Shown: positions 1 through 9,502, counted from the first letter of the stretch. The stretch is DNA of 64,000 bases from Flavobacterium azooxidireducens (GCF_023195775.1 NZ_CP096205.1:3617001-3681000), one strand, 5' to 3'. Made by a program: numbers and translations. Notes: generated by a model from the sequence alone, not told the origin.

Positions 1-10
1 CATAAAAAAA

Positions 11-244
11 ATGAAATTTACAAACTATTTTTTAGCCACAAGAGAAAGAAATGACAGAAAAGATATTAAATTAGAATGGATTGTTTTTGTATTTGAAAAT
101 CCAATTTTTGAAACAATACAATCTGACGGGAGAATTAAACGTTGGGCATACATTGAAGATGTAGAAAAATATTTAAGAATTATCATTTTAGAGGATAAAG
201 AAACTGTTCACAACGCTTTTTTTGATAGAAGTTTTAAAAATTAA
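11..244 (+). CDS. Small hypothetical protein paired with DUF2283 gene
   Basis: The gene encodes 77 residues with no signal peptide or membrane segment. The C-terminal half has a run of the type DGRIKRWAYIEDVEKYLRII followed by ETVHNAFFDRSF, which I recall from small proteins encoded next to DUF2283 genes. It lies 4 bp upstream of the DUF2283 gene on the same strand, so the two are probably co-transcribed. The arrangement resembles a toxin-antitoxin-like module, but no catalytic motif supports that, and this is inference. Only 10 bases of upstream sequence are in the window, so promoter and start context cannot be judged fully. Confidence 0.6.
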   Translation: MKFTNYFLATRERNDRKDIKLEWIVFVFENPIFETIQSDGRIKRWAYIEDVEKYLRIIILEDKETVHNAFFDRSFKN

Positions 245-248
245 GATT

Positions 249-455
249 ATGAAAATTACATATTTCGAAGATACAGATACACTTTTAGTTTATTTTAATG
301 ATAATGAAATTGTTGAGACAAAAGATATCAATGAAAATACTTTAATTGAATTGGATGCGGAAGGTAAAATTGTGTCTATGACAATTGAACACGCTAAAAA
401 TCAAACTGAAATTTCATCCTTTACATTTAATCAAGTGCCAAAATTGGCGGTTTAG
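249..455 (+). CDS. DUF2283 domain-containing protein
   Basis: The product has 68 residues and starts at MKITYFEDTDTLLVYF. This matches the DUF2283 pattern: a beta-strand start with D-T-D-x-L-x-V/I-x-F, then IVETKDINENTLIELDAEGK and a final IEHA-type segment. The nominal longer reading frame begins at 222 inside the preceding gene; the ATG at 249 is preferred because it gives the family's usual start and avoids the overlap. Function is unknown. Members are often encoded beside a second small protein, as here. Confidence 0.75.
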   Translation: MKITYFEDTDTLLVYFNDNEIVETKDINENTLIELDAEGKIVSMTIEHAKNQTEISSFTFNQVPKLAV

Positions 456-572
456 TTCTTCAATTCTATATCTAAACATTTTAGAAAAGAGTTGAATTAT
501 TATTTTCAATTCTTCTTATATAATAAATAAAAAACAAAATAGAATTTATTACTTTTTAAAATTTATGAAGAA

Positions 573-1169
573 ATGAAACGAACAGTTTACTTATTATTAA
601 TTTTAATATCTACTTATTTTAATGCTTTTTCTCAAGGATTAAATAATGAATAATATTCATTTGATAAATCTGATTCTGAAAACATATCTAAATTCTTTTT
701 TGGAATAGAAACTTACAAATTTTATGTTAGAGCCAAACTAAATGATGACTTTGATATAATTTTAGAGGAATATTCTAATGAAGAAAAAAAGAGTACATCA
801 AAATTAGTCTCAGATGTAATTAACAAATACGGTATAAATCCCTTAAATAGAAATTTTGGAGACGAATTCATCAGAATCTACGTTAAAAATAGCACAATTG
901 AAAAGAACAGTGTTGACTTGGGAATAAAATATTTAAGCTTATCTGCACCAAAGAAATTTGAAAATTTAGATTTAAAATTACTACAATCAAGAGCATTTAC
1001 TAATATACCAACTGAAATAGAGGAAAAAACTCCAGTACTTGTAATTTATGGTAACAAAACTGGAAATCTTATTTCTTGCCCTGGAGATGCAAAACCTTCG
1101 GACATAATTAAATTATATGACTGGGTTTGTATTATATCTTTAGAAAAAATAAAGAAGAATAAGGAATAA
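573..1169 (+). pseudogene. Secreted hypothetical protein interrupted by an in-frame TAA
   Basis: An ATG at 573 opens MKRTVYLLLILISTYFNAFS, a clear Sec signal peptide ending near the SQ cleavage site. Codon 27 is TAA (651-653), yet the same frame then stays open to the stop at 1167-1169. The uninterrupted product would be about 198 residues. A shorter in-frame ORF starting at ATG 918 covers only the last 83 residues and lacks any export signal, so it is more likely the tail of this gene than a gene itself. The C-terminal part contains VLVIYGNKTGNLISCPG. I do not recognise the family. The stop may be a true nonsense mutation or a base error. Confidence 0.65.
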
Positions 1170-1187
1170 AAAATTAAACAAACTAAT

Positions 1188-2690
1188 TCAATTCTCCACC
1201 TCAATCTCAAAACTCCTCAAAAAAGCAATAGAGTTTTCAATATCATAATGCAAAATGCGATCTTCTTTTACAAAAGGAACTTCGGTACGGTAAGAAGCGA
1301 TAAATTGTTCAATAAATTCACTGGATTTCAAAGGTCTTCTGAATTCAATGGCTTGCGAAGCATTCATTAATTCAATGGCTAAAATACGTTCTAGATTTTC
1401 AATAATTTTAAAACATTTTGTCGCCGCATTCGCACCCATACTCACGTGGTCTTCTTGACCATTACTGGAAACAATGCTATCAATACTGGCCGGAGTGGCT
1501 AATTGTTTGTTTTGACTTACGATACTCGCAGCCGTGTATTGAGGAATCATAAAACCGGAATTCAAGCCTGGATTGTCAACTAAAAAAGCGGGTAATCCAC
1601 GAAGACCGGAAATTAATTGATAGGTTCTTCTTTCCGAAATACTTCCCAATTCAGCTAATGCAATTCCAAGAAAATCTAATGCTAAAGCTAATGGTTGTCC
1701 ATGGAAATTTCCACCGGAAACTATAATATCTTCGCCTACAAAAACATTCGGATTATCGGTTACAGAATTGATTTCTGTTCGAAAAACTCTTCGCACATAA
1801 TCCATTGTATCCTTTGAAGCACCGTGAACTTGCGGCATACATCGGAAAGAATATGGATCTTGAACGTGAACTTTCTTTTGATTTATAATTTGACTTCCAT
1901 CTAAAAAATCAGTAATTCGCTGAGCTGTTTCAATTTGCCCTTTATGTGGACGAACTAGGTGAATCAATTCGTTAAACGGATCAATTCGACCATCAAAACC
2001 TTCCAAAGAAATGGTTCCGATTAAATCCGCCAAATAGGATAATTTATATGATTTTAATAAAATATGAACACCATAAGCACTCATAAATTGCGTTCCGTTC
2101 AACAAAGCCAAACCTTCTTTGGATTGTAAAACGATTGGTTTCCAATTAAAATGGGCAAGCACTTCTTTAGAATGCACTTTTTTTCCTTCAAAATAAACTT
2201 CGCCTTCGCCTAATAATGGTAAACTTAAATGTGCTAACGGAGCTAAATCACCTGAAGCTCCCAATGAACCTTGCGTATAAATTATTGGTAAAACATCATT
2301 GTTGAAAAATTCTATCAATCTTTCCACTGTTTCCAATTGAACACCGGAATTTCCGTAACTCAACGATTGAATTTTAAGCAACAACATCAACTTCACAATT
2401 GAATTCGGAACTTCATCACCTGTTCCACAGGCATGAGATTTGACAAGATTTTCCTGAAGTTGCGAAAGGTTTTCAGTTGAAATTTTCACATTGCACAACG
2501 ACCCAAATCCGGTATTAATTCCGTAAATAGGATCGGTTTGTGACTGCATTTTTTTATCTAAATAATCCCGACATTTTTGAATGTTAACCTTCGCTTCTTC
2601 TGATAAAGCCAACGATTTATTTTCAAGTAAAATTTGGTTGATGGTTTCCAACGAAAGTAGGTCGGAACTGATATAATGATAGTGATCCAT
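1188..2690 (-). CDS. hutH: Histidine ammonia-lyase
   Basis: The enzyme removes ammonia from L-histidine to give urocanate, the first step of histidine degradation to glutamate. The product is 500 residues, the normal family length. The GSLGASGDLAPLAHLSL block contains Ala-Ser-Gly at about residues 145-147, which cyclise to the MIO electrophile. YGINTGFGSL near residue 56 and the C-terminal GQEDHVSMGANAA block are also typical. It is monocistronic here. Imidazolonepropionase and formimidoylglutamase genes lie far away at 45602 and 48247, and no urocanase is seen. A perfect palindrome lies about 30 bp upstream of the start. Confidence 0.97.
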   Translation of the reverse strand: MDHYHYISSDLLSLETINQILLENKSLALSEEAKVNIQKCRDYLDKKMQSQTDPIYGINTGFGSLCNVKISTENLSQLQENLVKSHACGTGDEVPNSIVKLMLLLKIQSLSYGNSGVQLETVERLIEFFNNDVLPIIYTQGSLGASGDLAPLAHLSLPLLGEGEVYFEGKKVHSKEVLAHFNWKPIVLQSKEGLALLNGTQFMSAYGVHILLKSYKLSYLADLIGTISLEGFDGRIDPFNELIHLVRPHKGQIETAQRITDFLDGSQIINQKKVHVQDPYSFRCMPQVHGASKDTMDYVRRVFRTEINSVTDNPNVFVGEDIIVSGGNFHGQPLALALDFLGIALAELGSISERRTYQLISGLRGLPAFLVDNPGLNSGFMIPQYTAASIVSQNKQLATPASIDSIVSSNGQEDHVSMGANAATKCFKIIENLERILAIELMNASQAIEFRRPLKSSEFIEQFIASYRTEVPFVKEDRILHYDIENSIAFLRSFEIEVEN

Positions 2691-2719
2691 TTAATTATTG
2701 GTTGAGGTTTCAAAATTCC

Positions 2720-2731
2720 GCAAACGTTTGC
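2720..2731. promoter_or_regulatory. Perfect 12-bp palindrome upstream of hutH (LacI-type operator candidate)
   Basis: The sequence GCAAACGTTTGC is identical to its reverse complement and sits 30 bp upstream of the hutH start codon, in the expected promoter region. LacI/GalR-family operators commonly have this form, with a central CG. No such regulator is encoded in the window, so the link to control of hutH is inference. Confidence 0.4.
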
Positions 2732-2785
2732 ATAAATGCAACATAATTGTGGTTTTTTTAATAACAAATTATGAATTGAATTTCT

Positions 2786-2793
2786 TACTTTTG
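2786..2793 (+). promoter_or_regulatory. Bacteroidota -7 box (TACTTTTG) for the TlpA-like gene
   Basis: TACTTTTG fits the TANNTTTG -7 consensus and lies 20 bp before the ATG at 2814. No TTG -33 element is seen at the usual 17-23 bp spacing. Confidence 0.4.
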
Positions 2794-2813
2794 AGAATCT
2801 AAACAATTATACC

Positions 2814-4193
2814 ATGAAAAAAATTATCGCATTACTCTCCGTAATTTGCTTTATTTCCTGTCAGGATAAAGAAGTTATTACCACATTATCAGGAAAAATT
2901 GCAAACGCTGAGTCAAAAACCATCAAACTAGAAGGGTTGAATTTTTCAAAAGAAATCAATTTAAATGAAGACGGAACATTTTCGGACACGCTTCAATTGG
3001 ATTATGACGGACTTTATTCATTGGTTCTAAATGATGAAAAACAACGGTTCATTTATTTAGAAAATGGATTTCAATTGAATATCGAAAACAATGCGGAAGA
3101 GTTTGAAAAATCATTTACTTTCAAAGGAAGTGGTTCTGATGAAAATAATTTTATGTCTAAAAAACATCAAGTAATTGAGTCGATTTATGGTAAAATGAAT
3201 GATATGGAAGGGGTTAAACCGTTATTCACTTTAGATGAAAAAGCTTTTATTGAAAAAAATGAATTGTACAAAAAAGAAATTTTAAAAACATTGGATGAAG
3301 CAAAGTTAACCAATCAAAATTTTGTAAAACTCGAAAAATTAGATGCCGATTATCATGTTTTAAAATTGTATGAACAATATCCGTCTTATCACGGATACTT
3401 TACTGACAATAGAGAATTCAAAGCTTCAGAAAGTTTTCCAAAAGTTGGTACTGATTTTTCTTTGGATAATGAAGAATTATTTAAATTCTCCAATTCCTAT
3501 CGTAATTTAAGCGGAAGTCACTTTTCCGAAAAAATGTATTCCGAAGCAGATTCAACAAAAACACCTATTGAAAAAGGTTTTGCTACTTTAAAAACGATAA
3601 AAAGTAAACTCATTCAAAGTGAAATGGTCAAAAATATGATGTATGAATTGAATGGTACAACTCCAAATTTAGAAGCTGTGTACAAAGAAATGTTGAGTTA
3701 TTCAATTGATGAAAAGTATAAAGATAAATTAACTGAAAAATTTGAAATTTTAAAAGGTATTGCTAAAGGTTTGCCCTCTCCTACTTTTGATTATGAAAAT
3801 ATAAATGGCGGAAAAACTTCTTTAGAAAGTTTGAAAGGAAAATTTGTTTACATTGATGTTTGGGCAACTTGGTGTGGACCATGTATTAGAGAAATTCCAG
3901 CTTTAAAAGAAGTTGAAAAAGAATACCACGGAAAAAACATCGAGTTTGTCAGCATTTCTATTGATGATCAAAAAGACCTCGAAAAATGGAAAAAAATGGT
4001 AGCTGATAAAGAACTAAAAGGAATTCAATTATTTGCGGATAATGCCTGGGAATCTGATTTTGTGAAAAAATATGCCATCGATGGAATTCCGAGATTTATC
4101 TTATTAGATACCGAAGGCAAAATCATCAATTCAGATGCACCAAGACCTTCTGATGCTAAATTAAAAGAATTATTGAAAGAAGTTGGGTTGTAA
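2814..4193 (+). CDS. TlpA-family thioredoxin-like lipoprotein (DUF4369-type N-terminus)
   Basis: The 459-residue product starts MKKIIALLSVICFISC, a lipoprotein signal with the lipidated Cys at residue 16. The N-terminal half is a beta-rich region resembling the DUF4369-type domain fused to many Bacteroidota thioredoxins. From about residue 320 there is a TlpA/AhpC-like thioredoxin fold with DVWATWCGPCIREIPAL, placing the redox pair at Cys354 and Cys357. The cis-Pro region GIPRFILLD follows. It probably acts as a periplasm-facing thiol:disulfide reductase; substrates are unknown. The gene ends at a strong terminator shared with the convergent peroxidase gene. Confidence 0.88.
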   Translation: MKKIIALLSVICFISCQDKEVITTLSGKIANAESKTIKLEGLNFSKEINLNEDGTFSDTLQLDYDGLYSLVLNDEKQRFIYLENGFQLNIENNAEEFEKSFTFKGSGSDENNFMSKKHQVIESIYGKMNDMEGVKPLFTLDEKAFIEKNELYKKEILKTLDEAKLTNQNFVKLEKLDADYHVLKLYEQYPSYHGYFTDNREFKASESFPKVGTDFSLDNEELFKFSNSYRNLSGSHFSEKMYSEADSTKTPIEKGFATLKTIKSKLIQSEMVKNMMYELNGTTPNLEAVYKEMLSYSIDEKYKDKLTEKFEILKGIAKGLPSPTFDYENINGGKTSLESLKGKFVYIDVWATWCGPCIREIPALKEVEKEYHGKNIEFVSISIDDQKDLEKWKKMVADKELKGIQLFADNAWESDFVKKYAIDGIPRFILLDTEGKIINSDAPRPSDAKLKELLKEVGL

Positions 4194-4220
4194 GTTTAAA
4201 CAAACATTCAATTTTTTATT

Positions 4221-4267
4221 AAACCATTTAGAAGTTAATTTAATTTCTAAATGGTTTACTTTTTTTT
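4221..4267 (+). terminator. Rho-independent terminator between convergent genes
   Basis: A perfect 13-bp stem (AAACCATTTAGAA at 4221-4233 with its complement at 4245-4257) is followed by a T-rich run on the plus strand. It sits between the two convergent stop codons and may serve both strands, more strongly the plus strand. Confidence 0.85.
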
Positions 4268-4279
4268 CAAAAACAAAAA

Positions 4280-4861
4280 TTAACTAGCCAACCAATCCAA
4301 TATTTCTTGATCTTTGGGACTGGTTCTCGGACTGATAACTTTTTCTAATTCACCTTTTTCATTTAGTAAATATTTTTGAAAGTTCCATCCTACCTCGCTA
4401 TCCTGCAAACCATTTTGTGCTTTTTGGGTCAAAAATTGATATATCGGATGCATTTCTTTTCCTTTCACCGAAATTTTACTCATCATCGGAAAAGTTACGC
4501 CGTAATTCTTTTCACAAAAAGCTCCGATTTCTTCATTCGTTCCCGGTTCTTGCGACATAAAATCATTCGCAGGAAAACCGATAATCACTAATCCTTTATC
4601 TTTATATTCTTCATACAATGCTTGAAGATCTTTGTACTGTGGCGTTAATCCGCATTTGGAAGCGGTGTTTACCACCATGATTTTTTTGCCTTTCAACGAA
4701 GCAAAATCAAATTCTTTTCCTTCCAAATCTTCTACTTTAAATGTATAAATTGATTGTTTCATAGTGGTTTCTGTTGCTGTATTTTCTTTTTTAGTTTGAG
4801 CTTGGTTTTGACAACTCATCAACATAAAACAAGAAAAAATGATTAAAAAAGATGATTTCAT
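4280..4861 (-). CDS. Glutathione peroxidase family lipoprotein
   Basis: The 193-residue product has a lipoprotein signal (MKSSFLIIFSCFMLMSC, Cys17), so it should face the periplasm. The GPx-type peroxidatic Cys is in NTASKCGLTPQY (Cys70), followed by GFPANDF with the conserved Asn/Gln context and the WNFQKYLL block with the active-site Trp-Asn. Cys replaces selenocysteine, as is usual in bacteria. Such enzymes generally use thioredoxin-like reductants rather than glutathione, and the convergent TlpA-like neighbour is a plausible but unproven partner. Confidence 0.92.
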   Translation of the reverse strand: MKSSFLIIFSCFMLMSCQNQAQTKKENTATETTMKQSIYTFKVEDLEGKEFDFASLKGKKIMVVNTASKCGLTPQYKDLQALYEEYKDKGLVIIGFPANDFMSQEPGTNEEIGAFCEKNYGVTFPMMSKISVKGKEMHPIYQFLTQKAQNGLQDSEVGWNFQKYLLNEKGELEKVISPRTSPKDQEILDWLAS

Positions 4862-4935
4862 ACTACTTATTTTATTTCAAATTTACATTTTTATAAACGA
4901 TGAACCTACTAAACAAATCACAAATGATTACTAAA

Positions 4936-7900
4936 CTATTTTTTATAATATTTTTTATATTTGAAATAAGAAGCAATCCCTAACAATGTTATCAAAATCG
5001 CAGAAATATAAACAAAACTTGGCGTTACCACTTTATCTCCGCTGGCATACGAATGCAATCCGGTTAGGTAAAAATTCACACCAAAATACGTCATCATAAT
5101 TGAATAGAAGGCGAAAATACTCATTAAATTAAACACCCAGGTTCCACGTAACGAAGGCACAAATCGAGCATGAATCACAAATGCATAAATCATAATACTA
5201 ATCAAAGCCCACGTTTCTTTTGGATCCCAACCCCAATAGCGTCCCCAACTTTCGTTGGCCCATTGTCCTCCTAAAAAGTTACCGATTGTAAGCATTACCA
5301 AACCGATGGTTAACGCCATTTCGTTGATGTAAGTGATTTCCTGAATGCTTAGTTTCATTCGTTCTTTATTTTTTTCATTGGTTAACAAAATCAATAAAAG
5401 CGACACTATTCCTAGAATCATTCCTAACGTAAATGGTCCATAACTCCCTACAATTACTGACACGTGAATCATCAACCAATAGGAGTCCAAAACCGGTTGT
5501 AAATTCGCAATCGAAGGATCCATCCAACTCCAATGAGCAATCATTAAAATCATCGATGCTACAAAAGCTCCCGAAGCAACGGTTAACTTCGATTTTCTGT
5601 CAAATGCCAATCCGAAAAACATTGTTGCCCACGCTACATAAATCATACTTTCATAAGCATCACTCCACGGTGCGTGACCTGAAATGTACCAACGGGCAAT
5701 TAACCCTAACGTATGTAAGACAAAGAAAAATCCGATTAGAATATGAAAAGCATTTATCGTATAATTGATGAATTTAGATGATTTTACAATTTGAATTACC
5801 GTAAAAATCAACATCAAAACACCCGCTAACATATACAAATAATACAAATTCTTGAAAATATCATATTTGTTATATAATATTTCAGAATCAATTCTTTTAT
5901 CAGATGGACGAACTTCACTTCCGTACTTGATTTGAAATTTTTCCATTCCACCGATGATGTCATCAGCCATTTGATAGTCTTGCGTTTTACTTGCCTCTCC
6001 TAAAATTTGCATATAAGCCGGAAGAATATTTTTAAGGTTGGCAAGTTCTGTATCTTGGTATTCATCTAATTCTAAATACGAAATCCATTTGTTGTTATCA
6101 TCATTCGGAACAGGGAAAATTTTGAGAATGCTTCCGCTTAAAGCCGAATTTAAAAGCACTACTTTTTTATCTACAGCAATAAAATCACTTTGAAATTTAT
6201 TAGGAATAGCTGCTTTGTACGCTTCGTCTAAAAATGGACTTAATTTATAATTTCCTTTTTCGTCAAAAAAACTAATGAATGGAGCATATTTAGCATCTTT
6301 TTCAATGCCTAAAACATTTCGAATACTGTCATTTCCTCGATTTAAAAACACTAATGGCACTTCAAACCAAGCGTTTGGGGTTTGCGACATCGATAGAAAA
6401 ACCTGATCAGAAGTATATCCTTTGTAGTTGTCACTTTTGCTCACTTTTCGTAGTAATTCCGACGAAAAAGTATTCACCGGTTTCATTCTTCCACCAGCAT
6501 CTTGAATCACTAAACGACCAAATTTGGCTGCGTGTTCGGGTTTTGGAATGGTGGTTTCCAGAAACTTCTCAACTTCTGCTAATGAAGGTCGTTGATGATT
6601 GTGATTCTCCTCAGCATTTTGAGAAAATCCCACCAACGAAAAAAGTAGAAATGAAAGAGACAATAAGGCGGATTTCTTTTTCTTCACTTTTTCCAACTTC
6701 ACTTTAATATCGTTAAAACGAGTATTTTTATCAAATAAAATCGCCATCATCGCAATGTAAAGTAAAAAATAACCGATGTACGTGAGCCAAGTTCCCCAGA
6801 AATCGTGATTTACCGACAGAATTGTTCCTTTTTCATCTTGATCAAACTGAGCTTGAAAAAATCGGTAGCCTTTGTAATCCAAAATATTGTTCATATAAAT
6901 ATGAGCATCTTGCTTTTTATCGCCATCTAAAACGGTCACTTTACTTTCAAAAGCAGAATAACTGTTGATGGTTCCGGGATATCTTTTGGCAATAAAATCA
7001 TTTAAATGAATGCTAAAAGGAAGTTCGTAAATTTTACTTCCAAACATCAATGTGATATCCAAATCACCCATTGTCACTGTTTGCGGAACGCCTTGTTTTC
7101 CTTTGGAACCAACTAAAGTCACTTCCTTTGTTTCACCATTGGCTTCTACTTCAACAATCAAAGCATCATCAGTTGACATATCCTTCCAATCGTTGTTGGA
7201 AACGTATTCTTTTTTACCTTTCACAGGTGCGTCGGGTAAAACAAATTGAGCTCCGGCAATGTTATAAAGCGAACGAAACATCAATGGTTGCAGGGAATCT
7301 TTCAAAACCAACCCTTTCATTTGATCGGCCATTCGCATAAAATCGCCACCAAAAGTAGATTTGATAAAAAAGGAATCTCCATCTTGAATGATGTTAATAG
7401 CTCCGTCTGTTTCTTTGTTGTAGGCAAAAAGAATTCCGTGTAAACTTTGTACTTCGCCTTCTTTTAAATGATGTTCGTGACGAGTTCCTCCACTCGATTC
7501 GACTAATTTTAAAAACGTTTCGCCACTTTCATCCGGTTTGATGCTTTCGGTGGCATTCATTATAAAATTTTTATAGCGAATGGTGTATGGTTTCGTATCA
7601 AATTTATCGTTAATCGTAAAACTATTGTTGGCTGCTTGCGATAAAATTAGCGGTTTTTCGATGGTTTTTCGCTTGGTTTCACCTCTGAAATCGCCATCGG
7701 TTAAAACCGTGAGGAACGTTTTATCAGAATAAAAACGTTTTTCTGAAGCACCTTCACGAATTGGCATCATCCCTTCAAAACTAATGTATCGAGTGATAAA
7801 AGCTCCAACTAAAATGAAGATAAATGAAAAATGCAATAATAAAGTAGCCCATTTTTCCTTTTTCCAAAGTTGATAACGTTTAATATTTCCAATAAAATTG

Positions 7901-8079
7901 ATGACAAAAAATACCATAATTACTTCAAACCACCAAGCATTATAAACCCAGATTCGGGCTGTATCTGTATTATAATCATTTTCGATAAAGGTTCCAACTG
8001 CCATCGCTGCTGCAAATGCGATGAATAAAAAAGCCATTAAACGTGTGGAAAAAAGGAAGGAAAGTATTTTTTTGTCCAT
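4936..8079 (-). CDS. ccsA: Fused cytochrome c synthase CcsBA (ResB-CcsA)
   Basis: This is a large polytopic membrane protein of the System II cytochrome c maturation pathway, which exports haem and attaches it to apocytochromes. The N-terminal ResB/CcsB part (residues about 1-450) has paired membrane spans and a long soluble loop. The C-terminal CcsA part has many spans and the haem-handling WWD block, WANESWGRYWGWDPKETWAL, near residue 945. Conserved His residues occur in LHTLGLIARWYISGHAPW. The longer frame begins at 8106; ATG at 8079 (MDKKILSFLFSTRLMAFL) is chosen because it starts directly before the first membrane span. No other cytochrome genes are adjacent. Confidence 0.93.
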   Translation of the reverse strand: MDKKILSFLFSTRLMAFLFIAFAAAMAVGTFIENDYNTDTARIWVYNAWWFEVIMVFFVINFIGNIKRYQLWKKEKWATLLLHFSFIFILVGAFITRYISFEGMMPIREGASEKRFYSDKTFLTVLTDGDFRGETKRKTIEKPLILSQAANNSFTINDKFDTKPYTIRYKNFIMNATESIKPDESGETFLKLVESSGGTRHEHHLKEGEVQSLHGILFAYNKETDGAINIIQDGDSFFIKSTFGGDFMRMADQMKGLVLKDSLQPLMFRSLYNIAGAQFVLPDAPVKGKKEYVSNNDWKDMSTDDALIVEVEANGETKEVTLVGSKGKQGVPQTVTMGDLDITLMFGSKIYELPFSIHLNDFIAKRYPGTINSYSAFESKVTVLDGDKKQDAHIYMNNILDYKGYRFFQAQFDQDEKGTILSVNHDFWGTWLTYIGYFLLYIAMMAILFDKNTRFNDIKVKLEKVKKKKSALLSLSFLLFSLVGFSQNAEENHNHQRPSLAEVEKFLETTIPKPEHAAKFGRLVIQDAGGRMKPVNTFSSELLRKVSKSDNYKGYTSDQVFLSMSQTPNAWFEVPLVFLNRGNDSIRNVLGIEKDAKYAPFISFFDEKGNYKLSPFLDEAYKAAIPNKFQSDFIAVDKKVVLLNSALSGSILKIFPVPNDDNNKWISYLELDEYQDTELANLKNILPAYMQILGEASKTQDYQMADDIIGGMEKFQIKYGSEVRPSDKRIDSEILYNKYDIFKNLYYLYMLAGVLMLIFTVIQIVKSSKFINYTINAFHILIGFFFVLHTLGLIARWYISGHAPWSDAYESMIYVAWATMFFGLAFDRKSKLTVASGAFVASMILMIAHWSWMDPSIANLQPVLDSYWLMIHVSVIVGSYGPFTLGMILGIVSLLLILLTNEKNKERMKLSIQEITYINEMALTIGLVMLTIGNFLGGQWANESWGRYWGWDPKETWALISIMIYAFVIHARFVPSLRGTWVFNLMSIFAFYSIMMTYFGVNFYLTGLHSYASGDKVVTPSFVYISAILITLLGIASYFKYKKYYKK

Positions 8080-8229
8080 TTTGAGAAGGGTAATTTTTGA
8101 AAGCACAAAAATACTTATAAAAGAAAGAATCTTATCTATTTTTATAGAATTTTTAAGGTAAGTTTAATCAGTCATTTATTCTTATCAATTTTAATCGGAA
8201 ATCGGCTCTGTTTTTATTATTTTTGACGC

Positions 8230-8991
8230 ATGGTTTCAATTGTTATTATCGGTTCAGGAAATGTAGCTCAACATTTGATTTCTGCTTTTTTGCAAAGTGA
8301 TGAAATTGAGCTCGTTCAGGTTTTTTCGAGGCAAAAAGAAAGTGTTTCGCATTTGATTTCTTCGGATAAAATTGTTTCTGATTTTGCTGAAATTAAACAA
8401 GCGGATTTATACCTAATTGCCGTTTCGGATAATGCGATTGCTGATGTTTCGACAAAACTTCCATTTGAAAATCGATTAGTTGTTCATACATCCGGTAGCA
8501 TGCCGATGGAAATTTTGGATTCAAAAAATCGTCAAGGTGTTTTTTATCCGTTACAAACATTTACTAAAAATAAACCGGTTAATTTTAAAGAAATTCCGAT
8601 TTGTTTGGAAGCTGAAGTTGAGAAAGATTTTAAAACAATTGAAACTGTTGCTAAAACTATTTCATCGGTTGTACAATCTATTTCATCTGAACAACGAAAA
8701 GCATTGCACGTGGCAGCAGTTTTTGTGTGTAATTTTGTCAATCATTTGTATAAAATCGGAAATGAAATTTGTGAAGAAAATCAACTTTCATTTGAATTAT
8801 TGAAGCCTTTGATTATTGAAACGGCTCAAAAAATCATCCATTTATCACCTGAAAATGCTCAAACCGGACCAGCCAAAAGGAATGATAGCGAAACAATCAA
8901 TACCCATTTGAATTTTTTGTCTGATGAAAATCAAAAGGAAATTTATAAACTTCTAACTAAATCTATTATTGACGATGGCAAAAAGCTATAA
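8230..8991 (+). CDS. Rossmann-like and DUF2520 domain protein
   Basis: The 253-residue product begins MVSIVIIGSGNVAQHL, a GxGxxx dinucleotide-binding turn as in NADP-dependent F420/pyrroline-reductase-like folds. The C-terminal part matches DUF2520 (RKALHVAAVFVCNFVNHLY and TGPAKRND). A reductase role is suspected for the family but no substrate is established. It overlaps the downstream KdsC-like gene by 17 bp at the start used here, so the two are translationally linked. A TATTTTTG box at 8218-8225 ends only 4 bp before the ATG, which would imply an almost leaderless mRNA if it is used. Confidence 0.85.
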   Translation: MVSIVIIGSGNVAQHLISAFLQSDEIELVQVFSRQKESVSHLISSDKIVSDFAEIKQADLYLIAVSDNAIADVSTKLPFENRLVVHTSGSMPMEILDSKNRQGVFYPLQTFTKNKPVNFKEIPICLEAEVEKDFKTIETVAKTISSVVQSISSEQRKALHVAAVFVCNFVNHLYKIGNEICEENQLSFELLKPLIIETAQKIIHLSPENAQTGPAKRNDSETINTHLNFLSDENQKEIYKLLTKSIIDDGKKL

Positions 8992-9502
8992 AGAATTAAT
9001 GAATGAAATAACCACCTTCATTTTTGATGTAGATGGCGTTCTTACGGATAGTTCTGTACATATTACCCCAACGGGCGAAATGCTTCGCATTATGAATATT
9101 CGGGATGGTTTTGCGTTAAAAGCTGCGGTTGAAAGCGGTTATCACGTTTGTATAATTTCCGGCGGAAGTAACGAAGGCGTTCGAATTCGTTTAAAAAATC
9201 TCGGCATTTCTGATGTCTATTTAGGTTCGCCCGATAAAGTGAAAACATTCAAAGAATACTGTGCTATTTACAACATAAATCCGGAACAAGTTTTATATAT
9301 GGGTGACGATATTCCCGATTATCACGTGATGAAATTGGTTGGATTACCTACTTGTCCGCAAGATTCGAGTCCGGAAATTAAAGCAATTTCAAAATACATT
9401 TCGCATAAAAACGGTGGAAAAGGTGCCGTTCGTGAAGTCATTGAACAAGTGATGAAAGTGCAAGGGAAATGGCATTTGTATTATGATGGGAAGCATGATT
9501 AA
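8975..9502 (+). CDS. kdsC: KdsC-like HAD phosphatase (KDO 8-phosphate phosphatase type)
   Basis: The product is about 175 residues, the size of the cap-less HAD subfamily IIIA phosphatase that converts KDO-8-phosphate to KDO for lipopolysaccharide. The catalytic motif is FIFDVDGVLTD, with the second Asp as acid/base. ISGG follows, then motif IV YMGDDIPDYHVMK. An ATG at 8969 is an alternative start six bases upstream; MAKSYKELMNEI is preferred. The gene ends directly at a block of repeats that separates it from ubiA and maf. The specific substrate is inferred from family resemblance. Confidence 0.87.
   Translation: MAKSYKELMNEITTFIFDVDGVLTDSSVHITPTGEMLRIMNIRDGFALKAAVESGYHVCIISGGSNEGVRIRLKNLGISDVYLGSPDKVKTFKEYCAIYNINPEQVLYMGDDIPDYHVMKLVGLPTCPQDSSPEIKAISKYISHKNGGKGAVREVIEQVMKVQGKWHLYYDGKHD

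Noticed and set aside
918..1169. Stand-alone 83-residue gene
   Set aside because: It shares frame with the signal-peptide ATG at 573 and the intervening frame is open apart from one stop, so it is the tail of one broken gene.
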